A DNA stretch of 64,000 bases from Comamonadaceae bacterium (GTDB lineage: Bacteria > Pseudomonadota > Gammaproteobacteria > Burkholderiales > Burkholderiaceae_C). Each line of letters begins with the position of its first letter. The first letter of the stretch is position 1. The DNA is taken from assembly GCA_947451385.1 (NCBI GenBank), contig CANFYZ010000003.1, positions 35,408 to 99,407 on the forward strand, read 5' to 3'. Position numbers and translations under genes: made by a program. Positions 19,588-27,397 of the stretch are shown here, piece by piece. The notes beneath the pieces were generated by a model. That model was not told where the DNA came from. It worked only from the letters and a program-made list of their open reading frames with translations, and searched no databases.

Positions 19588-21417
19588 TCAGTTCAAAGGG
19601 CTGTGCGCGGGGTCGGCATCAGCCATGTGGTGTGCGGCAATAAATCCAAAGGTCATGGCCGGCCCCAGGGTGATGCCGCCCGCAGGGTAGTGCCCCCCCA
19701 TCACGCTGTTCATGTCGTTGCCGCCCGCGTACAGGCCCGGTATGGCTTGGCCACGGGCATCCAACACCTGTGCGTGTTCGTTGGTGCGCAGGCCCGCAAA
19801 GGTGCCCAGGCTGCCCATGACGATCTTCACCGCGTAAAACGGGCCCCGCTCGATCGGGCCCATGCACGGGTTGGTCAGGCCCCGCGAGGCGGCGCGTATG
19901 GCGTCGCCCTGGATGCGGTTGTAGGCGGTCTCGCCCCGGCCAAAATCTTTGTCTTTGCCGTCCAGGGCCAGGCGGTTGTAGCGGGTCAAGGTGGCTTGCA
20001 GACCGGCGGCGTCGATGCCGCAGGCCGCCGCCAATTCGGCCAGCGTGTGGCCGCGTTTCAGGTAGCCCTTGGCGAGCCAAGGGGCGAGGGGCATGGGCGC
20101 GGGTTTCACGGCACCCAGACCGTAATAGCGGATGAAGTCGTGGTCACACAGCAACCAAGCTTCGGGCGTTTCGCCAGCAGGCGTGGCCGCCAGCAGGCCT
20201 TGCATCATGTCGTGGTAAGCGTTGGCCTCGTTGGTGAAGCGCAGGCCGTGGCGGTTCACCGCGATCAAGCCGGGCTTGGCGCGCTCGATCAAATGCGGAA
20301 AGTGCATCGGCTCCCCTGCAGGTGCACCGCCGTCTTTGCGCATCTTGCTGCGCGGCACCAGCGAGACCGGGGCCAGCGCCGCGGCCTGCAACAGATCGCG
20401 GGCCACTTGCCCGCCCACGCTCTCGCCCAGGCGCAGGCCGTCGCCGGTGTTGCCTCGGCTACCGGCCGACCAGTGTTCGTGGCCGGTGGGCGCATGCGGC
20501 AGCAACGCGCGTTTGCGCGCAGCATCGTGCGGAAAACCGCCACACGCCAGCAAGACGCCTTTGCGCGCATGCACCTGCACTGCGCCTTGGGGCGTGTGCA
20601 ACTCAGCGCCCAGCACGCGTCCGTCCTCGCCGCCCTCGGCCTGGAGCAAGCGCTGGGCTGGGCTGCTGAGCCAGATCTCGCCGCCTTGGTCCCACAGCGA
20701 CCGCGCCAGCCCTGCAACCAGTGCGTTGCCGTTGACCAGTTGCGTGCCGCGGTGGTGCCGCAGCAGATCGCGCCCGTGGCGCAGCAGTTTTTGGGTCACG
20801 TACCAGAACGAGGCGCGCTGGTGCAATGCGTTGAAAAAATGGCGCATCTCCGCGCCCGCAGCGATGCCCATGCCCCACAACGTGGTCTCGTGCAGCGGCG
20901 GCTTGAGGTCGTGCAAGCGCGCGCCCAAGCGGTGGCCGTCAAAGGGCGCAGCACACACCGAGCGACCGCCGCTGGCGGCATCGGGCGTGTGGCCGTGAAA
21001 GTCGGGAATGGCATTGCCGTCGATGAACTGCAACGCCGTGCGGCGGCGAAAGAATTCGACCATGCGCGGGCCGTGTTCCAAAAAAGCGCGGGCACGGGGT
21101 TCGTCAAAGCGTTCACCCAATTCGTGGCGCAGGTAGGACAGCGGTTGCGCGATGTCTTCGTGAAGGCCCGCCTCCACCGCCAGCGGATTGCGCGGCACCC
21201 ACATCCAGCCGCCAGACCAGGCGGTGGTGCCGCCGTAGTGCGGGTCTTTTTCGGCGACGATGACTTTCAGGCCCAGGTGCGCGGCGGTGACCGCCGCCGA
21301 CAAGCCGCCCGCGCCCGAGCCAATGACCAGCAGGTCGCAGTCGATGCATGCGGAAGAGGGCGAGGGCGGGGGCAAGGTCGAGGACGGGGACGGGGACGCG
21401 TGGGCCATGGCGGGCAT
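19588..21417 (-). CDS. FAD-dependent dehydrogenase, 3-ketosteroid-dehydrogenase-like (cluster A, copy 1)
   Basis: 609 residues of the FAD_binding_2 family (fumarate reductase/KstD group). N-terminal CDLLVIGSGAGGLSAA binds FAD, HYGGTTAWSGGWMWVP is the GGTTxxSGG motif typical of 3-oxosteroid 1-dehydrogenase relatives, and the C-terminal IPGLYAGGNDMNSVMGG-YPAGGITLGPAM closes the FAD site. Such enzymes insert a double bond next to a ketone. A low-complexity Ser/Pro run (residues 8-22) precedes the domain. Paralogue of the protein at 24241-25992. Starts at 21417 or 21408 cannot be separated. Confidence 0.85.
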   Translation of the reverse strand: MPAMAHASPSPSSTLPPPSPSSACIDCDLLVIGSGAGGLSAAVTAAHLGLKVIVAEKDPHYGGTTAWSGGWMWVPRNPLAVEAGLHEDIAQPLSYLRHELGERFDEPRARAFLEHGPRMVEFFRRRTALQFIDGNAIPDFHGHTPDAASGGRSVCAAPFDGHRLGARLHDLKPPLHETTLWGMGIAAGAEMRHFFNALHQRASFWYVTQKLLRHGRDLLRHHRGTQLVNGNALVAGLARSLWDQGGEIWLSSPAQRLLQAEGGEDGRVLGAELHTPQGAVQVHARKGVLLACGGFPHDAARKRALLPHAPTGHEHWSAGSRGNTGDGLRLGESVGGQVARDLLQAAALAPVSLVPRSKMRKDGGAPAGEPMHFPHLIERAKPGLIAVNRHGLRFTNEANAYHDMMQGLLAATPAGETPEAWLLCDHDFIRYYGLGAVKPAPMPLAPWLAKGYLKRGHTLAELAAACGIDAAGLQATLTRYNRLALDGKDKDFGRGETAYNRIQGDAIRAASRGLTNPCMGPIERGPFYAVKIVMGSLGTFAGLRTNEHAQVLDARGQAIPGLYAGGNDMNSVMGGHYPAGGITLGPAMTFGFIAAHHMADADPAHSPLN

Positions 21418-21434
21418 AAAAAGAAGGCGAGCGT

Positions 21435-22268
21435 TCAGACCGCGTAAATCGGTTTGCGTTCGTTTGCGTCAGCGGCACTGCCGGTTTCGGCGGTGAGCTG
21501 AAAGAAGGGCGAAGCCCCGCTGGCCGCGGCCAGTTGCTGCGCGGTGTGCATCAACTCGGTGGCCAAGGCGTCCATTTTTTCAGGCGTGAAGCGCACCGTG
21601 GGGCCGGCAATCGTCAGCACCCCAAACGCGGGTTGCCCCGCAAAACGCACGGGCGCAGACATCGCACTCAGGCCAATGCTGTAGGTGTCGGTGGTCACGC
21701 TGTAGCCGCGGGCGCGGCTCGTTTGCACCGCCTCGAGCACAGCTTGCAGGCTGGTCGGGGCGGCGGGGCCAAAGTCTTCGGGCCGTCCCAGACCTTGTTT
21801 GGCCACGCGGGCCAGGGCCTCGTCGTCGCTCAAAGTAGACAGCAGAGCCCAGCCGGAAGACGAGCACGACAGCTGTGCGTCGCTGCCCATGTCGGGGTCA
21901 TAGCGCAGGCCTTGCCGAGCGCCTTGGGCGCGGGCCACCCAGGTCAAACGCTCACCGTCAACCACCGACAGGCGGACCAGTTCGCCAGACACCTCGGCCA
22001 GCCGGTTCAGCAGGGGCTGGGCGATGTCCACAATGCCCGAGTTGCTGAGGTAGGACAGGCCCATGGCCACCAACTTGGTGGTGAGCAGGTAGTCGCCGTG
22101 GCCGCGGGCCTGACGCACATAGCCCAAGCGCACCAGGTCGTTCAGCAAGCGGTGCGTGCCGCTGCGGGGGATGTCGAGCCGGTCGGCAATGGCACCCAGC
22201 TCCAGGCCCTCGCCGTGTTGCGACAGCAGTTCGAGAATGCTCAGGGTTCGTTCGAGGACACCGCTCAT
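21435..22268 (-). CDS. IclR-family transcriptional regulator of cluster A
   Basis: 277 residues from the ATG at 22268; the longer open frame upstream lies inside the neighbouring oxidoreductase gene. N-terminal winged helix (VLERTLSILELLSQHGEGLELGAIADRLDIPRSGTHRLL in two parts) and C-terminal IclR effector domain (YSIGLSAMSAPVRF, GVLTIAGPTVRF). Its start overlaps the stop of the Gfo/Idh/MocA gene (ATGA), so it is made with the operon it probably controls. The best candidate operator is the inverted repeat at 23381-23411, which overlaps promoters for both halves of cluster A. Confidence 0.9.
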   Translation of the reverse strand: MSGVLERTLSILELLSQHGEGLELGAIADRLDIPRSGTHRLLNDLVRLGYVRQARGHGDYLLTTKLVAMGLSYLSNSGIVDIAQPLLNRLAEVSGELVRLSVVDGERLTWVARAQGARQGLRYDPDMGSDAQLSCSSSGWALLSTLSDDEALARVAKQGLGRPEDFGPAAPTSLQAVLEAVQTSRARGYSVTTDTYSIGLSAMSAPVRFAGQPAFGVLTIAGPTVRFTPEKMDALATELMHTAQQLAAASGASPFFQLTAETGSAADANERKPIYAV

Positions 22269-23326
22269 GTGTGTTTCCCAGATGCCGAGAAGGTCGGACA
22301 GGTTTGACGCTGCCCCGACCGTGCCGCTTGCAGCCAGGCTTGCGTGGCCTGCAAGGTGCGCCAGCCGTCCAGGGCCGAGCAGATCGGTGTTTCGCGCCGC
22401 TCGGCCACCGCACGGAAGTGCCTGAGTTGTTGGACATACACGTCGATCTCGTGCAGGTTGCTTTGTTCGCGGGTCAATGCGTGGTGCCAATGGCGCTCGC
22501 CTGGGTAATGCCACAGCGCCAGATCGGGCAGCGACAGTGCGCCTTGCGTGCCCGATAAAAAGTGCGACTGCACGTTTTGGCGCGGGTACTGGCTTTGCTC
22601 GCCGGCACACAGGTCCCAGCACCAGGGTGACACGGCGGTGTCGGACACCGTCATCACCGCTTGCGTGCCGCAGGCAAATTCAAACAGGGCGCTGGCCGTG
22701 TCTTCGACTTCAAAACCCCTTACCGCGTTGGACTGGCTGCCTTGCACCGCGCGCACGTCGCCCAGCAGGTAGACCAGCATGTCGATGTCATGGATCAGGT
22801 TGATCAGCACCGGACCGCCTCCCACCTGGCGGCGCCAGGCCACATCGAAGTAGGCGTCGGGTTTGTAGAAATTGGCCATCACGTTGGCACTGACCACCTG
22901 GCCCAGCCTACCCTCCTCCACGATCTGGCGGGCCTTTTGCAAGATCGGGTTTTGGCGGCGGTGGTGGCCCACCAGCACTGGCACGCCGGTGTCTTTTTCC
23001 AGCTGGATCAGGCGTTCAGCAGCGGCCAGTGTGTCGGTCACCGGCTTTTCGATCAGCACGGCCAGGCCACTTGCCATGCAATCGGCCGCCACCGCCACAT
23101 GCGTTGCGTTGGGCGTGGCGATCACTACGCCTTGGGGCCGGGTGGCCGCCAGCAGCGCGGCATGGTTTTCAAAGGTGGGGATGTGCCGTTCTGCGCACCA
23201 CTGGCGACCCACATCGCCCGGCTCGGCCACGCCCACCAGAGCGAACTCGGGGGTTTTCAGGATGCGCTCGATGTGGGCCCGACCCATCACGCCAGCGCCA
23301 ATCACGGCCAGAGGGAACTTGTGCAT
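22265..23326 (-). CDS. Gfo/Idh/MocA-family NAD(P)-dependent oxidoreductase
   Basis: 353 residues. N-terminal Rossmann fold with VIGAGVMGRAH, the family EKP motif (LIEKPVTD, residues about 95-102) with the catalytic Lys, and a C-terminal domain containing GGGPVLINLIHDIDML where the His-Asp pair is expected. Members oxidise or reduce a hydroxyl on sugars, inositols or cyclic polyols. It is the first gene of the seven-gene minus-strand operon and faces the AroE-like gene, so two alcohol dehydrogenases of different families serve the same cluster. Confidence 0.87.
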   Translation of the reverse strand: MHKFPLAVIGAGVMGRAHIERILKTPEFALVGVAEPGDVGRQWCAERHIPTFENHAALLAATRPQGVVIATPNATHVAVAADCMASGLAVLIEKPVTDTLAAAERLIQLEKDTGVPVLVGHHRRQNPILQKARQIVEEGRLGQVVSANVMANFYKPDAYFDVAWRRQVGGGPVLINLIHDIDMLVYLLGDVRAVQGSQSNAVRGFEVEDTASALFEFACGTQAVMTVSDTAVSPWCWDLCAGEQSQYPRQNVQSHFLSGTQGALSLPDLALWHYPGERHWHHALTREQSNLHEIDVYVQQLRHFRAVAERRETPICSALDGWRTLQATQAWLQAARSGQRQTCPTFSASGKHT

Positions 23327-23365
23327 GGGTGTTTTTAGCTGTGCTGTGTTTGCGTCAATGGCGCG

Positions 23366-23394
23366 AGTATATTGATTTTTGGAAATAAATTCAA
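23366..23394 (-). promoter_or_regulatory. Sigma-70-type promoter of the cluster A minus-strand operon
   Basis: On the minus strand TTGAAT (plus-strand 23389-23394) and TATACT (23366-23371) are separated by exactly 17 bases, a near-consensus arrangement. The start of transcription would be near 23359, about 33 bases before the Gfo/Idh/MocA ATG at 23326. The -35 box lies within the left arm of the inverted repeat at 23381-23411, so a protein bound there would block or activate it. Confidence 0.7.
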
Positions 23395-23408
23395 ATATGG
23401 AATCTAAT
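23380..23408 (+). promoter_or_regulatory. Promoter of the plus-strand half of cluster A
   Basis: TGGAAA at 23380-23385 and TCTAAT at 23403-23408 are 17 bases apart, a usable -35/-10 pair (4/6 and 5/6 matches), placing the start near 23415 and leaving a short leader before the ATG at 23433. Both boxes fall inside the inverted repeat at 23381-23411. Confidence 0.5.
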
Positions 23409-23411
23409 TCC
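23381..23411. promoter_or_regulatory. Inverted repeat, probable IclR operator, overlapping divergent promoters
   Basis: GGAAATAAATTC (23381-23392), 7-base spacer, GAATCTAATTCC (23400-23411): the arms match as an inverted repeat at 10 of 12 positions. The right arm also forms a local palindrome GGAAT-CTA-ATTCC (23399-23411). IclR-family operators often are AT-rich palindromes with GGAA/TTCC ends. The element covers the -35 of the leftward promoter and both boxes of the rightward one, so one regulator could control all nine cluster A genes. The IclR protein at 21435-22268 is the natural candidate. Confidence 0.6.
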
Positions 23412-23432
23412 GTTTTTATGTATCATCACGGC

Positions 23433-24239
23433 ATGAACCCGACCCAGCCTTTGAACCTTGACGGCGCTTCGCGTGTCCATTTCATCGTGGGCGACCCGAT
23501 TGCCCAGGTCAAATCCCCCACCGGCGTGAGCCAGGCTTTTCAAGACGCGGGGCTGAACGCGGTGTGCATTCCGGCGCATGTGGCGCCCGCCGATTTGGCG
23601 GCCTGGACCGCCGGCGTGTCGCGCTGCCAAAACGTGGACGGCATCATCGTCACCGTGCCGCACAAGTTCGCCTACTTTGATTTGTGCGCCACCACCTCGG
23701 AGCGGGGCGCGTTTTTGAAGTCCATCAACACATTGCGCCGCAACCCCGATGGCAGCTGGCACGGCGACATGTTCGACGGCCAGGCTTATGTCCAAGCCCT
23801 GGCCCTCAAAGGCTGTCATCTGGCCGACAAACAAGCCCTGTTGGTGGGAGCGGGCGGGGCCGGTTCGGCCATTGCCTATGCCTTGGTCACGGGCGGCGTG
23901 CGCGAGTTGGCGATCCACGACCCCGACACGCTGCGACGCGACAGCCTGGTGCAACGCCTGGCGGCCCTGGGCAGGTGCACGGTGCGCGTGGGCAGCAGCG
24001 ACCCGACGGGCTTTGACATCGTCATCAACGCCACCCCGGTCGGCATGAAAGCGGGTGATCCGCATCCGATCGATGCAACCAAATTCACGCCGGCCATGTT
24101 CATTGGCTGTGTGATCACGGCCCCGGCGGTGCCGCCCATGGTGGCAGCCGCCCGCGCGGCCGGCTGCCACACCCTGACCGGGACCGAGATGTTTGCGCAG
24201 GTGAAAGACCTGATGGTCGCGTTTTTGAGGGGGGCATGA
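23433..24239 (+). CDS. Shikimate/quinate dehydrogenase-like protein of cluster A
   Basis: 268 residues from the ATG at 23433 (23418 also possible; the frame above it runs through the operator). AroE fold: VGDPIAQVKSP, TVPHKF with the catalytic Lys, MFDGQAY with the catalytic Asp, and GAGGAGSAIA. It differs from the biosynthetic enzyme: the first substrate Ser of SxS is Val, and the second strand of the cofactor domain ends in HDPD instead of NRT, which suggests NAD. It is therefore probably catabolic, oxidising a cyclic hydroxy acid that need not be shikimate. Its stop is 1 base from the next flavoprotein gene. Confidence 0.82.
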   Translation: MNPTQPLNLDGASRVHFIVGDPIAQVKSPTGVSQAFQDAGLNAVCIPAHVAPADLAAWTAGVSRCQNVDGIIVTVPHKFAYFDLCATTSERGAFLKSINTLRRNPDGSWHGDMFDGQAYVQALALKGCHLADKQALLVGAGGAGSAIAYALVTGGVRELAIHDPDTLRRDSLVQRLAALGRCTVRVGSSDPTGFDIVINATPVGMKAGDPHPIDATKFTPAMFIGCVITAPAVPPMVAAARAAGCHTLTGTEMFAQVKDLMVAFLRGA

Positions 24240-24240
24240 C

Positions 24241-25992
24241 ATGCAGGTGCTGAAGCAAGGCCTGGTGGGTCTCCAAGACGGCGCGGAATTTGATCTGGTG
24301 GTGGTTGGCGCGGGCGGCGCTGGCCTGTCGGCGGCGGTGTATGCCGCCATCGACGGGGCCAAGGTGCTGGTGGTGGAGCACACCGAATTCGTGGGAGGCA
24401 CCACCGCCTGGTCGGCCGGGACCACCTGGGTACCGGGCACGCACCACAGCCGCATGGTCAACACCAGCGACACCTTGGCCAACGCCGCCACCTACCTGGA
24501 CCACGCCGTGGGCACGCAAGCGCCGGCCGCTTTGCGCGAGGCGTTTTTGCAGCACGGGGCTGCTGCGGTGGCGAAGATCGAAGCCCACTCGTCCATGCAG
24601 TACCGCGCCTATCCCAAACACCCGGACTACATCAGCGATTTGCCTGGCTCTACCCTGTGTGGCCGGGCGCTGGAGCCGGTGCCTTTTGATGGGCGTTTGC
24701 TGGGCGACTTGTTTTCTCTGTTGCGCCCGCCCATCCCCGAATTCACCGTGCTCGGCGGCATGATGGTGGACCGCACCGACATCAACCATTTGCTGGCCAT
24801 GACGCAGTCATGGGCCTCCTGCAAGCATGCGCTGCGCATTCTGTTGCGCCATCTGCGCGATCGCCTCAGCCATGCCCGCGGCACGCGCTTGGTGATGGGC
24901 AATGCCTTGGCCGGTCGCTTGCTGCATTCCTTGGCGTCACACGCAAAGGCCACCTTGGCGCTGAACACCTCGGTGGAAGACTTGGAGCGCGATGCCAGTG
25001 GCCGCGTGGTGGCGCTGCGTTTGCGCAGCGGCAGTGCGGTCTGCCGCGTGCTTGCGCGCCAAGGCGTGGTGTTGGCCAGTGGCGGTTTCAACCGCGATCT
25101 GGCACTGCGCAGCACGCGCCTGCCGGGTATTCCTGCGGAATGGTGCCCCGCTGCGCCCGGCCAAACGGGCGAGGCCCTGGCCCTGGCCCGGGGTCTGGGC
25201 GCGGTCGAGGGCCAGGGCGCGCAAAGTCCGGCGTTCTGGGCCCCGGTCTCGCTGCGTCGGCGCGCCGACGGCAGCACCGCCGTCTTTCCCCACTTTGTCA
25301 TGGACCGCGCCAAGCCCGGCATGATCACCGTCAACCAGGCCGGTGCACGCTTTGTGAATGAAAGCACCTCCTACCATTTGTTTGCTTTGGGCATGCAGGC
25401 GGCGCAAGCGGTGCCGGCTTATTTGATCGCCGATGCCCAGGCCCTGCGCCGCTACGGCATGGGCATGGTGCGCCCGGGTGGCAAAGGTTTGGCCCCGTTT
25501 TTGGCCGACGGCTATTTGACCGAAGCCCCGAGCTTGGTCGCCTTGGCCCAACAACTCGGCATCTCTGCCGAAGGCTTGACCGCATCGGTGGCGAACAACA
25601 ATGCCTTTGCGGAGACCGGCTTGGACACGCAGTTCCAGCGCGGCGTCACCGCGTACCAGCACAACATTGGCGATGCCACCGCCGGTGGCCCGAACCCGAA
25701 TTGGGGTGCCATGACCGAAGCCCCTTTCTATGCCGTCAAGCTCTACCCCGGCGACATCGGTGCCGCGCAAGGGCTGCAGACCAATGCACAGGCCCAGGTG
25801 TTGAACGCGCAAGGCCACGTGATTCCAGGCTTGTACGCGGTGGGCAACGACATGAACTCGATCATGGGCGGGGTGTACCCGGCCCCGGGCATCACCATTG
25901 GCCCCGGTTTGGTGTTTGCCTACTTGGCCACGCAACATGCTTTGGGGCAAGGCCCGAGTCCCCTCGGGTCAAACCCTGAAAACGTTCAATGA
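24241..25992 (+). CDS. FAD-dependent dehydrogenase, 3-ketosteroid-dehydrogenase-like (cluster A, copy 2)
   Basis: 583 residues, FAD_binding_2 family. DLVVVGAGGAGLSAAVYAA binds FAD near residue 20; EFVGGTTAWSAGTTWVPG is the GGTTxWSxG motif; the C-terminal IPGLYAVGNDMNSIMGG and PGITIGPGLVFAY match the copy at 19588-21417 closely, so the two are paralogues on opposite arms of the cluster. Proteins of this kind desaturate ring ketones and feed electrons to quinone or another acceptor. Following the AroE-like dehydrogenase by 1 base, it could desaturate the ring ketone that enzyme makes; this is inference. Confidence 0.85.
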   Translation: MQVLKQGLVGLQDGAEFDLVVVGAGGAGLSAAVYAAIDGAKVLVVEHTEFVGGTTAWSAGTTWVPGTHHSRMVNTSDTLANAATYLDHAVGTQAPAALREAFLQHGAAAVAKIEAHSSMQYRAYPKHPDYISDLPGSTLCGRALEPVPFDGRLLGDLFSLLRPPIPEFTVLGGMMVDRTDINHLLAMTQSWASCKHALRILLRHLRDRLSHARGTRLVMGNALAGRLLHSLASHAKATLALNTSVEDLERDASGRVVALRLRSGSAVCRVLARQGVVLASGGFNRDLALRSTRLPGIPAEWCPAAPGQTGEALALARGLGAVEGQGAQSPAFWAPVSLRRRADGSTAVFPHFVMDRAKPGMITVNQAGARFVNESTSYHLFALGMQAAQAVPAYLIADAQALRRYGMGMVRPGGKGLAPFLADGYLTEAPSLVALAQQLGISAEGLTASVANNNAFAETGLDTQFQRGVTAYQHNIGDATAGGPNPNWGAMTEAPFYAVKLYPGDIGAAQGLQTNAQAQVLNAQGHVIPGLYAVGNDMNSIMGGVYPAPGITIGPGLVFAYLATQHALGQGPSPLGSNPENVQ

Positions 25993-25993
25993 T

Positions 25994-26023
25994 CGAACAT
26001 ATTTGCGCGATAAACGAACGCAT
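25994..26023. promoter_or_regulatory. Possible IclR/PcaR-type site upstream of livK
   Basis: In the 153-base space before the LIV operon, CGAAC occurs twice in direct orientation with starts 21 bases apart (25994 and 26015), two helical turns. Read on the minus strand, 26005-26019 is GTTCGTTTATCGCGC, which resembles the Pseudomonas PcaR site as I remember it (GTTCGATAATCGCAC, 12 of 15). The IclR protein at 30793-31605 is of the PcaR/PobR/PcaU subgroup and could bind here. No convincing -35/-10 pair was found nearby. Confidence 0.35.
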
Positions 26024-26145
26024 GAGTCCTGATTTTTATCAACATTTTTCTGGATCGCACTACATTCAAGCCTGTTTTGCTGCGCGAAAACCAATTACCC
26101 ACCCTGGGCCGAAGAACGGCCCATTCCACCCTTGAGGAGACCTCT

Positions 26146-27276
26146 GTGAAAGCTACCCTGAAAACCCTGGCTGTCTGCGCTGCTTTGGCAGTGTCCGGCT
26201 TGACGCAAGCCCAAGACATCAAAATCGCCAACATTGTTGAATTGTCTGGCCCCGGCACCACCGCGGGCACCTTGTTTAAAAACGGTGTCGAAATGGCCAT
26301 CAAGGAAATCAACGCCTCGGGCGGGATCTTGGGCAAGAAAATCAGCTACACCACCGAAGACACACAAACCAACCCCGGTGTGGCCAAGGGCTTGACTCAA
26401 AAAGCGGTGGACAACGACGTGTTCGCCATTTTTGGCCCCGTGTACTCCGGCTCCATCATGGTTTCCATGGCTGAATCCAAGCGCGGCGAAACGCCTAACT
26501 TCACCGGCGGTGAAGCCGCTGCCATCACCGCCCAGGGCAATCCTTATGTGTTCCGCACCGCCTTCGGTCAGAGCATTTCTTTCCCTAAGCTGGCCAAGTT
26601 CATCAACTCCAAGGCCAAGACTTTGGCCATCGTCTATGTGAACAACGACTTCGGTAAAGGCGGTCGTGACACCTTGACCAAATTGCTCGAAGGCACTTCG
26701 ACCAAAGTTGTGGCTGACATTTCTACCGATGCCGGTCAGGTCGACTTCTCGGCGGCTGTGCTCAAAGCCAAGCAAACCGATGCCGACGCCATCTTTGTCT
26801 ACACCAACGAAGAAGAGTCTGCGCGTGCATTGCGTGAGTTCCGCAAGCAGGGCGTGAAGAAAATGCTGATCGGCGAAACCACGTTGACCGGCCAAAAAGT
26901 GATCGAGTTGGCAGGTGAATCCGCCAACGGCGCCTTGGCCCACGTGGGCTTGACTGTGGACGCCCCTCAGTTCAAGGCCTTTGGTGACAAGTACAAGGCC
27001 GAATACAAGTCCGAGTCGGATCACAACGGCATCAAGGGCTATACCGGCATGTACGTTCTGAAAGCCGCGATTGAAAAGGTCGGCAAACTGGACCGCAAGG
27101 CCGTGGCGGCCGCGATCCGCGGTGGTTGCTTCAACACCAAGCAAACCCCCGGCATCTTGATGGACGTGTGCTTTGATGACAAAGGCGACTTGGACCGCGA
27201 AAGCTTCTTGGTGGAAGTGAAAAACGGCCACCCTGTGATCAACGCCACCTTGCCAGCGTTGAACGCACGGAAGTAA
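26146..27276 (+). CDS. LIV-type ABC transporter substrate-binding protein
   Basis: 376 residues from a GTG at 26146, chosen because GAGGAG lies 6 bases upstream and the signal peptide (VKATLKTLAVCAALAVSG, LTQAQ) begins there. Periplasmic binding protein of the LivK/Peripla_BP_6 family: IANIVELSGPGTTAGTLFKNGVE, ASGGILGKKI, and the FGPVYSGSI segment that usually contacts the ligand. In this genomic setting (aromatic and hydroaromatic catabolism on both sides) the ligand may be an aromatic or cyclic carboxylate rather than a branched-chain amino acid, but that is inference. A strong terminator follows the gene. Confidence 0.9.
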   Translation: MKATLKTLAVCAALAVSGLTQAQDIKIANIVELSGPGTTAGTLFKNGVEMAIKEINASGGILGKKISYTTEDTQTNPGVAKGLTQKAVDNDVFAIFGPVYSGSIMVSMAESKRGETPNFTGGEAAAITAQGNPYVFRTAFGQSISFPKLAKFINSKAKTLAIVYVNNDFGKGGRDTLTKLLEGTSTKVVADISTDAGQVDFSAAVLKAKQTDADAIFVYTNEEESARALREFRKQGVKKMLIGETTLTGQKVIELAGESANGALAHVGLTVDAPQFKAFGDKYKAEYKSESDHNGIKGYTGMYVLKAAIEKVGKLDRKAVAAAIRGGCFNTKQTPGILMDVCFDDKGDLDRESFLVEVKNGHPVINATLPALNARK

Positions 27277-27293
27277 GTTTTGCGTTCAAACGG

Positions 27294-27323
27294 GGCGGAC
27301 TCCATTGGGGTCCGCCTTTTTTT
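27294..27323 (+). terminator. Intrinsic terminator between livK and livH
   Basis: GGCGGACTCC (27294-27303), loop ATT, GGGGTCCGCC (27307-27316), then seven T: a 10-pair stem with a single G-U and a clean U tract. It follows the binding-protein stop by 17 bases and precedes the permease genes, so it should end most transcripts after the binding protein and let a fraction read on, giving the usual excess of binding protein over permease. Confidence 0.92.
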
Positions 27324-27397
27324 AGGCCAAGCAGGTTGAACAGCCTGCGCAAGCAGGCCGCACCCCTGCTTGCACATCCTGTACTCGGAGCTCACCC

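Noticed and set aside
19588..21417. Naming the flavoproteins as true 3-ketosteroid delta1-dehydrogenases (kstD)
   Set aside because: No steroid degradation gene is present and the family has many other substrates, so only KstD-like is justified.
19030..21447. 805-codon open frame on the plus strand opposite the NIPSNAP and flavoprotein genes
   Set aside because: Translation is Arg/His/Gln/Ala-rich without any family motif, while the minus strand carries two clear protein families. It is an antisense effect of high third-position GC.
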